From Sulfitobacter sp. DFL-14 (lineage in GTDB: Bacteria > Pseudomonadota > Alphaproteobacteria > Rhodobacterales > Rhodobacteraceae): 64,000 bases of DNA. The notes under the pieces were generated by a model. The model was not told the DNA's origin. It was given only the letters and a program-made list of their open reading frames with translations, and made no database searches. This document shows, piece after piece, positions 26,691-35,109 of the stretch (within the stretch, counting starts at the first letter, position 1; every line of letters starts with the position of its first letter). Position numbers and translations under genes: made by a program. The stretch is from the NCBI RefSeq assembly GCF_003335585.1, contig NZ_QBFD01000015.1, positions 31,264 to 95,263 of the forward strand. The letters are read 5' to 3'.

Positions 26691-27188
26691 ATGAAACGCC
26701 TGATCCTGATGCGCCACGCAAAATCCGATTGGTCGGGCGAAGCCTTGATCGACCACGACCGCACCCTGAACGACCGGGGCCGTGCCAATGCCCGCGCGCT
26801 TGGCGACTGGCTGCGGGATCAGGGCATTGTGCCGGACGAGGTGTTATGTTCATCGGCGATGCGGACACAGGAGACGCTGGCGGGATTGAACCTGCCCGGC
26901 GGGATCAAGACCACGATCACCCGCAAGCTCTACCTCGCATCGCTGGACCAGATCCTGAGCCTGTTGCAGCGGGCAACGGGCAATTCGGTGCTGGTGCTGG
27001 GGCATAATCCCGGGGTCGGCATGTGTGCCGATGAAATCCTTGCCACCGCGCCGGATCATCCTCAGTTCATCAGCTTTCCAACCGGTGCGACGCTGGTCGC
27101 GGATTTCGATAAGGAGATGTGGTCGCAAGTGGGCTGGGGCAAGGGCCATCCCGCCGCCTTTGTCGTGCCACGCGACCTTACGCACTAA
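26691..27188 (+). CDS. SixA-like histidine phosphatase
   Basis: The 165-aa protein of the RHG superfamily starts 'MKRLILMRHAKSDW' with R8-H9 the phosphate-accepting pair, and has a second histidine in 'VLGHNPGVG'. The short length and the N-terminal pattern match SixA, which dephosphorylates phosphohistidine in relay proteins. ATG 26691 lies 1 bp after the previous stop. The stop directly abuts a 98-bp repeat element. Confidence 0.88.
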   Translation: MKRLILMRHAKSDWSGEALIDHDRTLNDRGRANARALGDWLRDQGIVPDEVLCSSAMRTQETLAGLNLPGGIKTTITRKLYLASLDQILSLLQRATGNSVLVLGHNPGVGMCADEILATAPDHPQFISFPTGATLVADFDKEMWSQVGWGKGHPAAFVVPRDLTH

Positions 27189-27286
27189 AGCGTCCCGCCT
27201 TAAACTTGAATCGCCGATACCCTGCCGCGCTTCGTGCTCTCGGGACATCGGCGATACGGAGTGTCTCAGGTTAAAGGCGGGACGCT
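27189..27286 (-). repeat. 98-bp inverted-repeat element, copy B
   Basis: This is the second copy of the 18055-18152 element, in inverted orientation, differing at only a few positions. It begins directly after the SixA-like gene's stop codon. Termini are AGCGTCCCGCCTTAAA and TTAAAGGCGGGACGCT. It is strongly palindromic at its ends and could act as a transcription stop. Confidence 0.85.
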
Positions 27287-27356
27287 GTAAGGGCGCCTGC
27301 TGATCGCAGACGCCCTTTGAAGCATTGTGTCGGTCGGGCAGCGGCCCTACCTGTGA

Positions 27357-28124
27357 TCAATGACCGAGGATCTGGCTCAGGAACAACTGGGTCCGCGGCG
27401 ATTGCGGGTTGTTGAAGAATTCTTCCGGTTCATTCTGTTCGACGATCTGGCCCTGATCCATAAAGATCACCCGGTTCGCCACCTGACGGGCAAAGCCCAT
27501 CTCATGTGTCACGCAGAGCATGGTCATGCCTTCTTCGGCAAGCTCGATCATCGTGTCCAGAACTTCCTTGATCATCTCGGGGTCCAGCGCCGATGTGGGT
27601 TCATCAAACAGCATGATGCGCGGACGCATGCACAGGGACCGCGCGATGGCGACACGCTGCTGCTGGCCGCCCGAAAGCTGGCCGGGGTATTTGTCGGCCT
27701 GATCGGGGATCTTCACCTTTTCCAGGAAATGCATCGCCGTCTCTTCGGCTTCCTTCTTGGGCGTCTTGCGCACCCAGATCGGGGCCAGCGTGCAGTTTTC
27801 CAGGATGGTCAGATGCGGGAACAGGTTGAAGTGCTGAAAGCACATGCCAACCTCGGACCGGATCTTGTCAATGTTCTTGAGGTCCGAGGACAGCACGGTG
27901 CCGTCCACTTCGATCCGGCCCTTCTGGTGCTCCTCCAGCGCGTTGATGCAGCGGATCAACGTCGATTTGCCGGACCCGGAAGGCCCGCAGATCACGATCC
28001 GCTCACCCCGGTAGACCGTCAGGTCGATGTCACGCAGCACGTGGAAGGTGCCGTACCATTTGTTCATGTTCTGGATCGAGATCGCGATCTCGTCCGATAC
28101 TTTCATTTGTGTTGCAGCGGCCAT
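27357..28124 (-). CDS. bztD: Amino-acid ABC transporter ATP-binding protein
   Basis: The 255-aa ABC ATPase has Walker A 'GPSGSGKST', a Q-loop '[10 protein letters not shown]', signature 'LSGGQQQR', Walker B 'IMLFDEP' and switch His 'VTHEMG'. It powers a polar amino-acid importer of the Bzt (R. capsulatus) or Aap (rhizobial) type for Glu, Gln, Asp and Asn. It is the last gene of the four-gene operon, 14 bp after the permease. Confidence 0.93.
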   Translation of the reverse strand: MAAATQMKVSDEIAISIQNMNKWYGTFHVLRDIDLTVYRGERIVICGPSGSGKSTLIRCINALEEHQKGRIEVDGTVLSSDLKNIDKIRSEVGMCFQHFNLFPHLTILENCTLAPIWVRKTPKKEAEETAMHFLEKVKIPDQADKYPGQLSGGQQQRVAIARSLCMRPRIMLFDEPTSALDPEMIKEVLDTMIELAEEGMTMLCVTHEMGFARQVANRVIFMDQGQIVEQNEPEEFFNNPQSPRTQLFLSQILGH

Positions 28125-28138
28125 GTGTCAGCCCTTTC

Positions 28139-29437
28139 TTAACGATGATCTGTCGCAAGGCGGCGTTCCAGCCACTGCGAATATTGCGAAATGCCGTAGC
28201 AGACGACAAAGAAGAGGATCGAGGCGAACATCAGAAGTTCCCAATAGACCCCGTTCCAGTCCGTCGAGGCCAGGATCGGGCCCCGGATCATGCCCACGAT
28301 ATCAAACAGCGAGATGACCGAGACCAGCGTGGTGTCCTTGAACAGGCCCACCGCGATGTTCACGATGCCGGGGATGGATATCTTGAGCGCCTGCGGCAGG
28401 ATGATCAGGCGAATGGCTTGCGCATAATCCAGCCCCAGCGAAGACGCCGCCTCGCTCTGCCCCTTGGGCAGGGCAGCCAGACCGCCGCGGATCACCTCGG
28501 CGATATAGGCCGAGGAGAACATGGTGATCATGATCACCACCCGCAGGAACAGGTCCACTGTGGATTCCGGCGGAAAGAAATAGGCCAGCATCACGCTTGC
28601 CACGAACAGCAAGGTGATCAGCGGCACGCCGCGGATGAACTCGATGAAGACAACGCAGATGCCCTTGATCAGCGGCAGGTTCGACTGACGCCCCAGCGCC
28701 AGTGCGATGCCGATGGGCAGGGACAGCGACACGCAGGTCACGCCCAGCATCAGGTTCAGCATGAAGCCGCCGAGGTCCCTGCTGGGGATCGCTTCCAGCA
28801 TGGCACGGTCCGATGCGCCTGCCGGGATAAGGTAACCCCCGATCCCCCAGACGATGACCGCCGCTGCGATTCCGCCCAGAAAGCCCTTGGCAAAGCTCGC
28901 TTTGACCAACCTTGCATAGATCAGGTAGCCCGCGATGAACCCTGCCAGAGCGACCAATGGCGCAAGGATCGTACCGCCCCAGATCAGCCAATAGGCGATG
29001 AACGGGTACAGCCCGGTAAAGATCAGCAGCTTGCGCGGCAGGTCAAAGAACAACACCGGTGCTGCGGCAAAGAACAGCAGCAGCAGGGCCAGATTGGGTC
29101 GCCAATAGAGTTCAGACGGGTATTTGAAGCCGTAAAGCAACTGGTGCCACCGCTCTGTCAGGACAGAGAAACAGGCAGCGGACCGGCCATCGAGAACCTC
29201 GCGGCAGGCGGCCAGGCTGTTGGTGTTCCAGACGCCGCCCAGGATCCAGGGCAGGGTCGAGGACAGGACCAGCCAGATCACATAAAGAGCAGCGACCGTA
29301 AGCAGCGCATTGGCCCAGGTGGGAAACAGATTGTCCCGCACCCATTTGACCGGCCCCGCCGCCGTCGAGGGTGGTGCGGCGGGTGGAATGGCCGTTTCGC
29401 GGACGAAGGCGACGGATTGTGCATGTGTGTCCGACAT
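28139..29437 (-). CDS. bztC: Amino-acid ABC transporter permease (BztC/AapM-like)
   Basis: The 432-aa permease has several N-terminal helices before the HisM-type core. The core EAA loop reads about 'EVIRGGLAALPKGQSEAASSLGLDYAQAIRLIILPQAL'. The long N-terminal half with a large periplasmic region is typical of Bzt/Aap permeases. It pairs with the permease at 29439-30653, to which it is adjacent with 1 bp between. Confidence 0.93.
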   Translation of the reverse strand: MSDTHAQSVAFVRETAIPPAAPPSTAAGPVKWVRDNLFPTWANALLTVAALYVIWLVLSSTLPWILGGVWNTNSLAACREVLDGRSAACFSVLTERWHQLLYGFKYPSELYWRPNLALLLLFFAAAPVLFFDLPRKLLIFTGLYPFIAYWLIWGGTILAPLVALAGFIAGYLIYARLVKASFAKGFLGGIAAAVIVWGIGGYLIPAGASDRAMLEAIPSRDLGGFMLNLMLGVTCVSLSLPIGIALALGRQSNLPLIKGICVVFIEFIRGVPLITLLFVASVMLAYFFPPESTVDLFLRVVIMITMFSSAYIAEVIRGGLAALPKGQSEAASSLGLDYAQAIRLIILPQALKISIPGIVNIAVGLFKDTTLVSVISLFDIVGMIRGPILASTDWNGVYWELLMFASILFFVVCYGISQYSQWLERRLATDHR

Positions 29438-29438
29438 T

Positions 29439-30653
29439 TCAGCGCTCCTTCAGCTTGGCGGCATTGTTGTAGACGTTCATGAACGCCGAGATCAGAAGCG
29501 AGATCGTGAGGTAGAACAGCATCAGCAACAGAACGCATTCGATGGCCCGGCCCGTCTGGTTCAGCGTGATGCCGCCCAGCGTTGCCGTCACATCGGCATA
29601 GCCCACGGCAATCGCCAGCGATGAGTTCTTGGTGATGTTGAGATATTGCGAGATCAGCGGCGGGATGATCACCCGCAGCGCCTGTGGCAGGACCACCAGG
29701 TTCATCACACGTCCGGGGCGCAGGCCCAGGGCCGCGGCGGCCTCTGTCTGGCCCTTGGACACCGCCTGGATGCCCGCACGCACGTTTTCCGCGATGAAGG
29801 CACCGGTATAGATCGACAGGGCGAACCAGAGCGCGATCAGCGGTGCACCGATCTTGATCCCGCCGCCAAAGTTGAAGCCCCGCAGTTCCGGATAATCCAG
29901 GCCGATGGGAGACCCCATGATGAAATAGGCAAGAATCGCAGGCAGCAGCAATATCCCGACCGAAGGCCAGAACATCGGCAACAGCTTGCCCGTGTCATAC
30001 AGCAGCTTCGTCGCATAGCGGCGATAGGCAAAGACCCCGATGATGGACAGGACAAAGACAACGACAACCACCAGGGACCCTGCCCCCCAGACCGGCGCGG
30101 GCACATAGACACCGCGGTTGGTAAAGGCGAAGGCGCCAAACAACATTGACGACGCCGGATCCTCGCCCCGGAAGGCGCTGGGTGCAGGCATCGAGGCGGT
30201 CATCACGGTGAAAATGATGATGATCCAGATCAGCACGGGAATGTTGCGGAAGATCTCCACGTAGACCGCCATCAGCTTGCGCACCAGCCAGTTCGGCGAC
30301 AGGCGCAGGACACCGGCAATCACGCCAAAGACCGTCGCGGTCACACAGGCCAGGAATGCAACCAGTAGCGTGTTGAGAATGCCGACGACAGCCGCTCTGA
30401 GGTGCGTGGACCGGCTGCTGTATTCGATCAGCGTCTGGTTGATATCATAGTTCGAGGCGCTGCCGAGAAACCCGTAGGAGATGTTCAGCCCCGCAGCCCG
30501 CAGGTTCTGGATCAGGTTGTTGCCGAGATAAACAATCGCAAGCGCCAGCAGCAGGGCCGCGATGGCCTGCATTGTCAGTGACCGATATCGTGTATCGTTC
30601 AACAGCATAGAGAGCCGGAACGACTCCTTCGGAGGGTCGGTGAGTGTTGTCAT
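29439..30653 (-). CDS. bztB: Amino-acid ABC transporter permease (BztB/AapQ-like)
   Basis: The 404-aa permease has an EAA loop 'NVRAGIQAVSKGQTEAAAALGLRPGRVMNLVVLPQAL' in its C-terminal half. The start was set at ATG 30653 (MTTLTDPPKES), preceded by AGGGA. It forms a heterodimer with BztC. A GC-rich hairpin separates it from the binding-protein gene. Confidence 0.93.
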   Translation of the reverse strand: MTTLTDPPKESFRLSMLLNDTRYRSLTMQAIAALLLALAIVYLGNNLIQNLRAAGLNISYGFLGSASNYDINQTLIEYSSRSTHLRAAVVGILNTLLVAFLACVTATVFGVIAGVLRLSPNWLVRKLMAVYVEIFRNIPVLIWIIIIFTVMTASMPAPSAFRGEDPASSMLFGAFAFTNRGVYVPAPVWGAGSLVVVVVFVLSIIGVFAYRRYATKLLYDTGKLLPMFWPSVGILLLPAILAYFIMGSPIGLDYPELRGFNFGGGIKIGAPLIALWFALSIYTGAFIAENVRAGIQAVSKGQTEAAAALGLRPGRVMNLVVLPQALRVIIPPLISQYLNITKNSSLAIAVGYADVTATLGGITLNQTGRAIECVLLLMLFYLTISLLISAFMNVYNNAAKLKER

Positions 30654-30773
30654 CAGATTTTTCCCTGTGTCCCATGCCTTGATTTTTTTCACTGTGCCTT
30701 TGTGGCACATGCGGCAGGGTCATTATTGGTCGCAGGCATCGCATCGCGCTGATTTGGTGCCATCAGGTGCGAA

Positions 30774-30795
30774 GGGCGCGGAATGCTCCGCGCCC
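30774..30795 (-). terminator. Attenuator-like hairpin between binding protein and permease genes
   Basis: GGGCGCGGA (30774-30782) pairs perfectly with TCCGCGCCC (30787-30795) across a 4-nt loop, 15 bp after the binding-protein stop. Such hairpins let the binding protein be made in excess over the membrane parts by partial termination or mRNA protection. No strong U-run follows. Confidence 0.6.
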
Positions 30796-30809
30796 TCCGG
30801 CAGTTCTGT

Positions 30810-31826
30810 TTAGCGGAACGGCGGGCTGTAGAGAAGGCCACCGTCTGTCCACTGGGCGTTCAGCCCGCGTGCCAGGCCGATGGGTGTGTCTTCGCCGATG
30901 TTCGTGGCAAAGATCTCGCCGTAGTTGCCCTGGGTTTCGATGGCGCGCTTGGCCCAATCTGCGTCCAGGCCCAGCATGGCGCCCAGTTCCCCTTCGGTGC
31001 CCAGCAGGCGCGCGATTTCGGGGTTGTTGGTCGAGGAAGCCATTTCACCGACGTTTGCGGAGGACACGCCCAGCTCTTCGGCTGCGATCAGCGCGTTCAG
31101 GGTCCAGCGGACCACATCGCCCCATTCGCTGTCGCCGTGGCGGACCAGCGGGCCCAGCGGCTCTTTCGAGACGATTTCAGGCAGCAGGACGTGATCGCCC
31201 GGGTTTTCGAAAGCGGCACGAGTCGCCGCGAGGCCGGAGGCGTCTGTTGTGTAGACGTCGCAGGCACCGGCAAGGTACTGCTGCTGCGCTTCGGCGTTGG
31301 TTTCGATCGGCACCGGCTCATAGCTGATGTTGTTCACGCGGAAGAAGTCCGCGAGGTTCAGCTCGGTGGTTGTGCCGGTCTGGATGCAGACGGTCGCGCC
31401 GTCCAGATCCTTGGCCGAGGATACGCCCAGCGCCTTGGGCACCATGAAGCCCTGACCGTCGTAGTAGTTGACGCCGATAAAGTCGAATTTCAGGTCGACA
31501 TCGCGCGAGAAGGTCCATGTGGTGTTACGGGCCAGCACGTCGATTTCGCCGGATGCCAGCGCGGTAAAGCGTGTCTTGCCGGTTGTCGGGACGAATTCGA
31601 CAGCTGTCGCATCCCCCAGAACGGCAGCGGCGACAGCGCGGCATACCGCAACGTCAAAGCCTTTCCATTCACCGTTGGCGTCCGGTGCCGCGAAACCGAT
31701 CAGACCGGTTGTCACGCCACAGTTGAGTTTGCCGCGTGCCTTGACATCGTCAAGCGTAGCTGCGCCGGCAGCGCCGGCAGCCAGACCCGCAACGGTCAAC
31801 GCACCAAAAATCATAGATTTGTTCAT
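30810..31826 (-). CDS. bztA: Amino-acid ABC transporter substrate-binding protein
   Basis: The 338-aa periplasmic protein has a signal peptide (MNKSMIFGALTVAGLAAGAAGA, cleavage near residue 22) and the class I binding fold: 'VKARGKLNCGVTTGLIGFAAPDANGEWKGFDVAVCRAVAAAVLG' and 'RFTALASGEIDVLARNTTWTFSRD'. The last motif is typical of AapJ/BztA. ATG 31826 has AGGAAGAGG upstream. It is the first gene of the operon. Confidence 0.95.
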   Translation of the reverse strand: MNKSMIFGALTVAGLAAGAAGAATLDDVKARGKLNCGVTTGLIGFAAPDANGEWKGFDVAVCRAVAAAVLGDATAVEFVPTTGKTRFTALASGEIDVLARNTTWTFSRDVDLKFDFIGVNYYDGQGFMVPKALGVSSAKDLDGATVCIQTGTTTELNLADFFRVNNISYEPVPIETNAEAQQQYLAGACDVYTTDASGLAATRAAFENPGDHVLLPEIVSKEPLGPLVRHGDSEWGDVVRWTLNALIAAEELGVSSANVGEMASSTNNPEIARLLGTEGELGAMLGLDADWAKRAIETQGNYGEIFATNIGEDTPIGLARGLNAQWTDGGLLYSPPFR

Positions 31827-32021
31827 TTTTACCTCTTCCTGATAATCCGCCACGTTTTGGACGGTTGATCCGACAATTCGATGCCGGAGGCGATACTGTG
31901 CAGGAGTCCCCATGCTCAGTGTAGGTTAATGTGCTCGGATTCCCGCAAAAAGGTCAAGGGTTAGCCCCCGGGTTTTCGACCGATTGACACGAATGCGGTC
32001 TCAGAACGCTCTGCATTGACG

Positions 32022-32735
32022 CTAATCGGCCTGACTCAGGGCAAACATCCGGCTGGCATGCAAAAAGGCCGCTTTCTTGATTTCCGCCAGCGCTTCGGCG
32101 GCATCGTCGCGGCCCCATTGTTCTGCCTGCCATGCCTCGTCCAGCCGCGAAATGTCCCACAGGACCTCTGTATCGCGCGCGCCAAGGGTTGCGGCGAAGC
32201 CCAGAACAAGGGACCCCGAGAGGCTGACCAGATCGTGAAAGGCGGCCAGTTCGAAATTGTTCAAGGCATGGGTGCGGGCGCGCAGAGTGTCCAGGGTGGC
32301 GGGGTCCTGCGGCTTGTGCATGATGCCGGTGCGGGGCTCCAGCCGCGCACCCAGCACCTCGGCGGCCCAATCCAGCATCGGGTCCCAATGTGCCGCCTGC
32401 CGCGCCACCAGTTCCTCCGGCGCTTCGGCACGGTAACACAGAAGGTCGGCATCGCCGTAGTCGGCCAGCATGTCCGCCACTTCGGCATGCTGCACCGCAA
32501 CCTTGTCGATCGCCGAATTCGCGGTCTTGGTGACCGGCATCAGGTTCGGGTTGATCACCCCCTCCTGCGCGTCCCATTCGGCGGCGACGGCCCTGGCCAT
32601 CTCTTCGGTGGGCAGGAACAGCGGCTGCTTCGCCGGTGTCTTGACCGGCCTGCCGTCCAATTCGACCGCAAATCCGCTTGCGGCGGGCACAACTGCCGCC
32701 TGTTTCCAGAATCTCTTGGCTTTCCAGTCGCTCAC
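32022..32735 (-). CDS. ATP12-family F1-ATPase assembly chaperone
   Basis: The 237-aa protein matches the ATP12 family: 'KRFWKQAAVVPAASGFAVELDGRPVKTPAK', 'WDAQEGVINPNLMPVTKTANSAID', and 'DADLLCYRAEAPEELVARQAAHWDPML'. In mitochondria ATP12 binds the F1 alpha subunit; alphaproteobacterial homologues are presumed to do likewise. It overlaps the HAD gene by 4 bp and is last in a four-gene unit with crcB. Confidence 0.93.
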   Translation of the reverse strand: MSDWKAKRFWKQAAVVPAASGFAVELDGRPVKTPAKQPLFLPTEEMARAVAAEWDAQEGVINPNLMPVTKTANSAIDKVAVQHAEVADMLADYGDADLLCYRAEAPEELVARQAAHWDPMLDWAAEVLGARLEPRTGIMHKPQDPATLDTLRARTHALNNFELAAFHDLVSLSGSLVLGFAATLGARDTEVLWDISRLDEAWQAEQWGRDDAAEALAEIKKAAFLHASRMFALSQAD

Positions 32736-33418
32736 GCGGCTACCCCCCAGATCAGGTCCAACGCAGCGGGCAGGGCATCGAAACTGTCGATCACCTGACC
32801 CGCGCGGGTCAGGCGCTGGCGGTCATGGTATCCCCAGCCAACGCCGACCCCCGCAATCCCTGCGGCATGGGCCATGTCCATGTCAAAACTCGTATCGCCC
32901 ACCATCACTGCCCTCTCCGCGGCGATCCCTGTCTCGGACAGGGCGGCCAGCAGCATGGAAGGATGCGGTTTGGAGGGGTGGAAATCGGCGCATTGCTGGG
33001 TCTGGAACATGCCTTCCAGCCCGTGCCCCTCGATCAGCTTGTCCAGCCCCCGCTTGGATTTTCCGGTGGCAATGCCCAGCAGCACATCATCCCTGTCGTG
33101 CAGCAATTGCAGGGCCGCCAGAGCACCGGGATAAAGCGGCGAAGACTGCGCCACGCCTGCTGTCGCCCGCAAATCCATGTAGGCGGCCTTGTAGGCCCCG
33201 ACCATGCGCTCATGATCAACGTCTTCCAGCGCCGGTACAAGCCGGGCCATCGCCACGTTCAGTGAAAGCCCGACGATTCCCAAAAGCTCTGCCCGTTGCG
33301 GCAAGCGCACGCCAACAGCCTCGAATGCCGCCGCCATGGCCGCCAGGATATCGCCCTGACTGTCGACCAATGTGCCATCCACGTCGAAAATCACCAGGCT
33401 GAGGGGCGCGTCGCTCAT
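32732..33418 (-). CDS. HAD-family phosphatase
   Basis: The 228-aa protein has the HAD motifs: 'FDVDGTLVDS' (motif I, nucleophile Asp), 'ATGKSKRGLD' (motif II/III lysine region) and 'MVGDTSFDMDMAHAAG' (motif IV). The alpha-helical cap resembles the phosphoglycolate/pyrophosphate phosphatase type. ATG 33418 was chosen as motif I begins there. It overlaps both neighbours by 4 bp. Confidence 0.9.
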   Translation of the reverse strand: MSDAPLSLVIFDVDGTLVDSQGDILAAMAAAFEAVGVRLPQRAELLGIVGLSLNVAMARLVPALEDVDHERMVGAYKAAYMDLRATAGVAQSSPLYPGALAALQLLHDRDDVLLGIATGKSKRGLDKLIEGHGLEGMFQTQQCADFHPSKPHPSMLLAALSETGIAAERAVMVGDTSFDMDMAHAAGIAGVGVGWGYHDRQRLTRAGQVIDSFDALPAALDLIWGVAA

Positions 33419-34464
33419 CCCCAGCCTTCCTCGAACGGATCGTCCGGCACATCGGCGGGGGACCACTGGAACGTCTCCCAGGTGCGGGCCATATGATCGG
33501 GCAAGGGGGCCACCAGTTTCAGGACCGCCTTGGTCACCGGATGCTCCACCGTCAGGCTGCGCGCATGCAGGTGCAGCTTCTTGGAGATGTCGCCCCCCAG
33601 TTGCGCGCCCCAACCGTCGCCGGGGTTGTCCTGGCCCGACCCGCCGTATTTGCCGTCGCCCACGATGGGATGCCCGATCTCGGCCATATGTGCCCGCAGC
33701 TGATGGGTGCGGCCCGTCACCGGGATCAGCGCAGCCCAGCAGGTGCGGCTGCCCGCCTGCGCCAGAACCGCGTAATCGGTGGTGGCCCGCTTGGCCCCTT
33801 CGGTGCTGTCGATGTCGGCGGGATGCACCGCGATCATCTTTTCGCCTTCACCGCGCGCCCCGTGACCGCCAGCCTTGACCAGCCCGAACTTGATCTGTCC
33901 GTTCTTGGGATGCGGCACACCCGCGATGGCCGCCCAATAGATCTTGCGCGTCTCGCGGTGCCGGAAATTCGCCGTCAGCGCCTGCGCCACCGACCGGGTG
34001 CGCGCCATGATCAGAACGCCCGATGTGTCCTTGTCCAGCCGATGCACCAGACGCGGCTTTTCATCCAGATCGAACATCAGCGCCTCAGCCAGCGCATCCA
34101 CATGCCTGTCAGACTGGCCAGAGCCGCCCTGCACCGGCAGGCCCGGCGGTTTGTTCAGCGCAATCACATGATCATCGCGGTAGATCACGCAGGAGCGGAT
34201 GAACTTGGCATCCGCATCCGTCACGCGGGTCCGCTTGGGCGGCGGCGGGGCGTCGCTGTCCGGCAAGGGCGGAATGCGCACCTGCTGGCCGACCTCAAGG
34301 CGCGTCGCACCCTTGACGCGGCCGCCATCGACACGGATCTCCCCCTTGCGGCACATCTTGTCGATGCGCCCCTGAGATATCTGCGGAAATTGCCGTTTGA
34401 ACCAGCGATCCAGGCGCTGATCGCCGTCGCCTTCCTGCACGGTCAATGTCTGTACCTTGCTCAT
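33415..34464 (-). CDS. RluA-family 23S rRNA pseudouridine synthase
   Basis: The 349-aa protein has an N-terminal S4 RNA-binding domain ('QRLDRWFKRQFPQISQGRIDKMCRKGEIRVDGGRVKG') and a synthase domain with the catalytic Asp in 'RLVHRLDKDTSGVLIMART' and 'GRTHQLRAHMAEIGHPIVGD'. It is closest in form to RluC. ATG 34464 overlaps the crcB stop by 4 bp. Confidence 0.93.
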   Translation of the reverse strand: MSKVQTLTVQEGDGDQRLDRWFKRQFPQISQGRIDKMCRKGEIRVDGGRVKGATRLEVGQQVRIPPLPDSDAPPPPKRTRVTDADAKFIRSCVIYRDDHVIALNKPPGLPVQGGSGQSDRHVDALAEALMFDLDEKPRLVHRLDKDTSGVLIMARTRSVAQALTANFRHRETRKIYWAAIAGVPHPKNGQIKFGLVKAGGHGARGEGEKMIAVHPADIDSTEGAKRATTDYAVLAQAGSRTCWAALIPVTGRTHQLRAHMAEIGHPIVGDGKYGGSGQDNPGDGWGAQLGGDISKKLHLHARSLTVEHPVTKAVLKLVAPLPDHMARTWETFQWSPADVPDDPFEEGWG

Positions 34465-34841
34465 CCCAGGATCCCCCGCGAGGCCCAGAGCCCCAGCATC
34501 AATGCCGCCACGGACAATCCGACGGAGGCGCATACATAAAGCCCGGCCTGCCCATAGGCCTGGCGTTCGATCAGGGTGACCGTTTCCAGCGAAAAGGCGG
34601 AAAAGGTGGTAAATCCCCCCAGAAGCCCGGTCATCACGAAGGGGCTGTAATGGGTCAACCCCTTGTGCGCGGCAAACACCACGAAAGCCCCCATCAGGAA
34701 GGACCCGACGACGTTCACCGTAATGATGGCGAGCGGAAAATCCTGCGGGCCGGTCAGCCGCAGCATCGCGACACCGGACAGGAACCGCAGCGCGGCACCG
34801 ATGGCACCGCCGAGCGCAACAAGAGACAAGGTTGAAATCAT
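34461..34841 (-). CDS. crcB: Fluoride channel CrcB/Fluc
   Basis: The 126-aa protein has four membrane helices, the N-terminal 'GGAIGAALRF' glycine motif, 'TVNVVGSFLMG' with the conserved Asn, and 'GFTTFSAFSLE', the Phe-box/TTFS region that lines the pore. It exports fluoride as an antiparallel dimer. It is the first gene of the crcB-rlu-HAD-ATP12 unit. Confidence 0.95.
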   Translation of the reverse strand: MISTLSLVALGGAIGAALRFLSGVAMLRLTGPQDFPLAIITVNVVGSFLMGAFVVFAAHKGLTHYSPFVMTGLLGGFTTFSAFSLETVTLIERQAYGQAGLYVCASVGLSVAALMLGLWASRGILG

Positions 34842-34847
34842 GCGGCG

Positions 34848-34876
34848 TCTGTCACGGTTTGCGGGGCGATTGTCAA
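34848..34876 (-). promoter_or_regulatory. Candidate crcB promoter
   Basis: On the minus strand TTGACA (34876-34871) is a perfect -35 box; 17 bp later lies GACAGA (34853-34848), a weak -10. It lies only 7 bp before the crcB ATG, which would leave an almost leaderless message. Confidence 0.3.
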
Positions 34877-35030
34877 GAATTCACGCCCCTGCCCGGCATT
34901 TGCACGCAATTGAGCCCCTTTCCTGGCGATCCGCGCCGGTCTTTGCCAGCCCGTGTCAGCGAACGCCAGTCTGTGTCGCGATCACTCAGCGCTCTGCAGC
35001 ATCAAAACCCGATGGATTTCCGAGAATGAC

Positions 35031-35080
35031 GACATGTCATGTAAGATATGTCAAATAAGACATGTCTTGCATGACATGTC
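35031..35080. repeat. Four GACATGTC iterons with exact 14-bp period
   Basis: GACATGTC occurs at 35031, 35059 and 35073, and GATATGTC at 35045; all starts are 14 bp apart. The octamer is self-complementary, so each copy is a small palindrome. The array lies between rarA and crcB, 190 bp upstream of the crcB start. Such phased palindromes suggest cooperative protein binding; the protein is unknown. Confidence 0.8.
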
Positions 35081-35109
35081 TTCCTTGCTGCCACGGCACC
35101 GGCATCGGG

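Noticed and set aside
34842..35109. Fluoride riboswitch upstream of crcB
   Set aside because: The conserved fluoride riboswitch core sequences and pseudoknot pattern are not visible on the minus strand.
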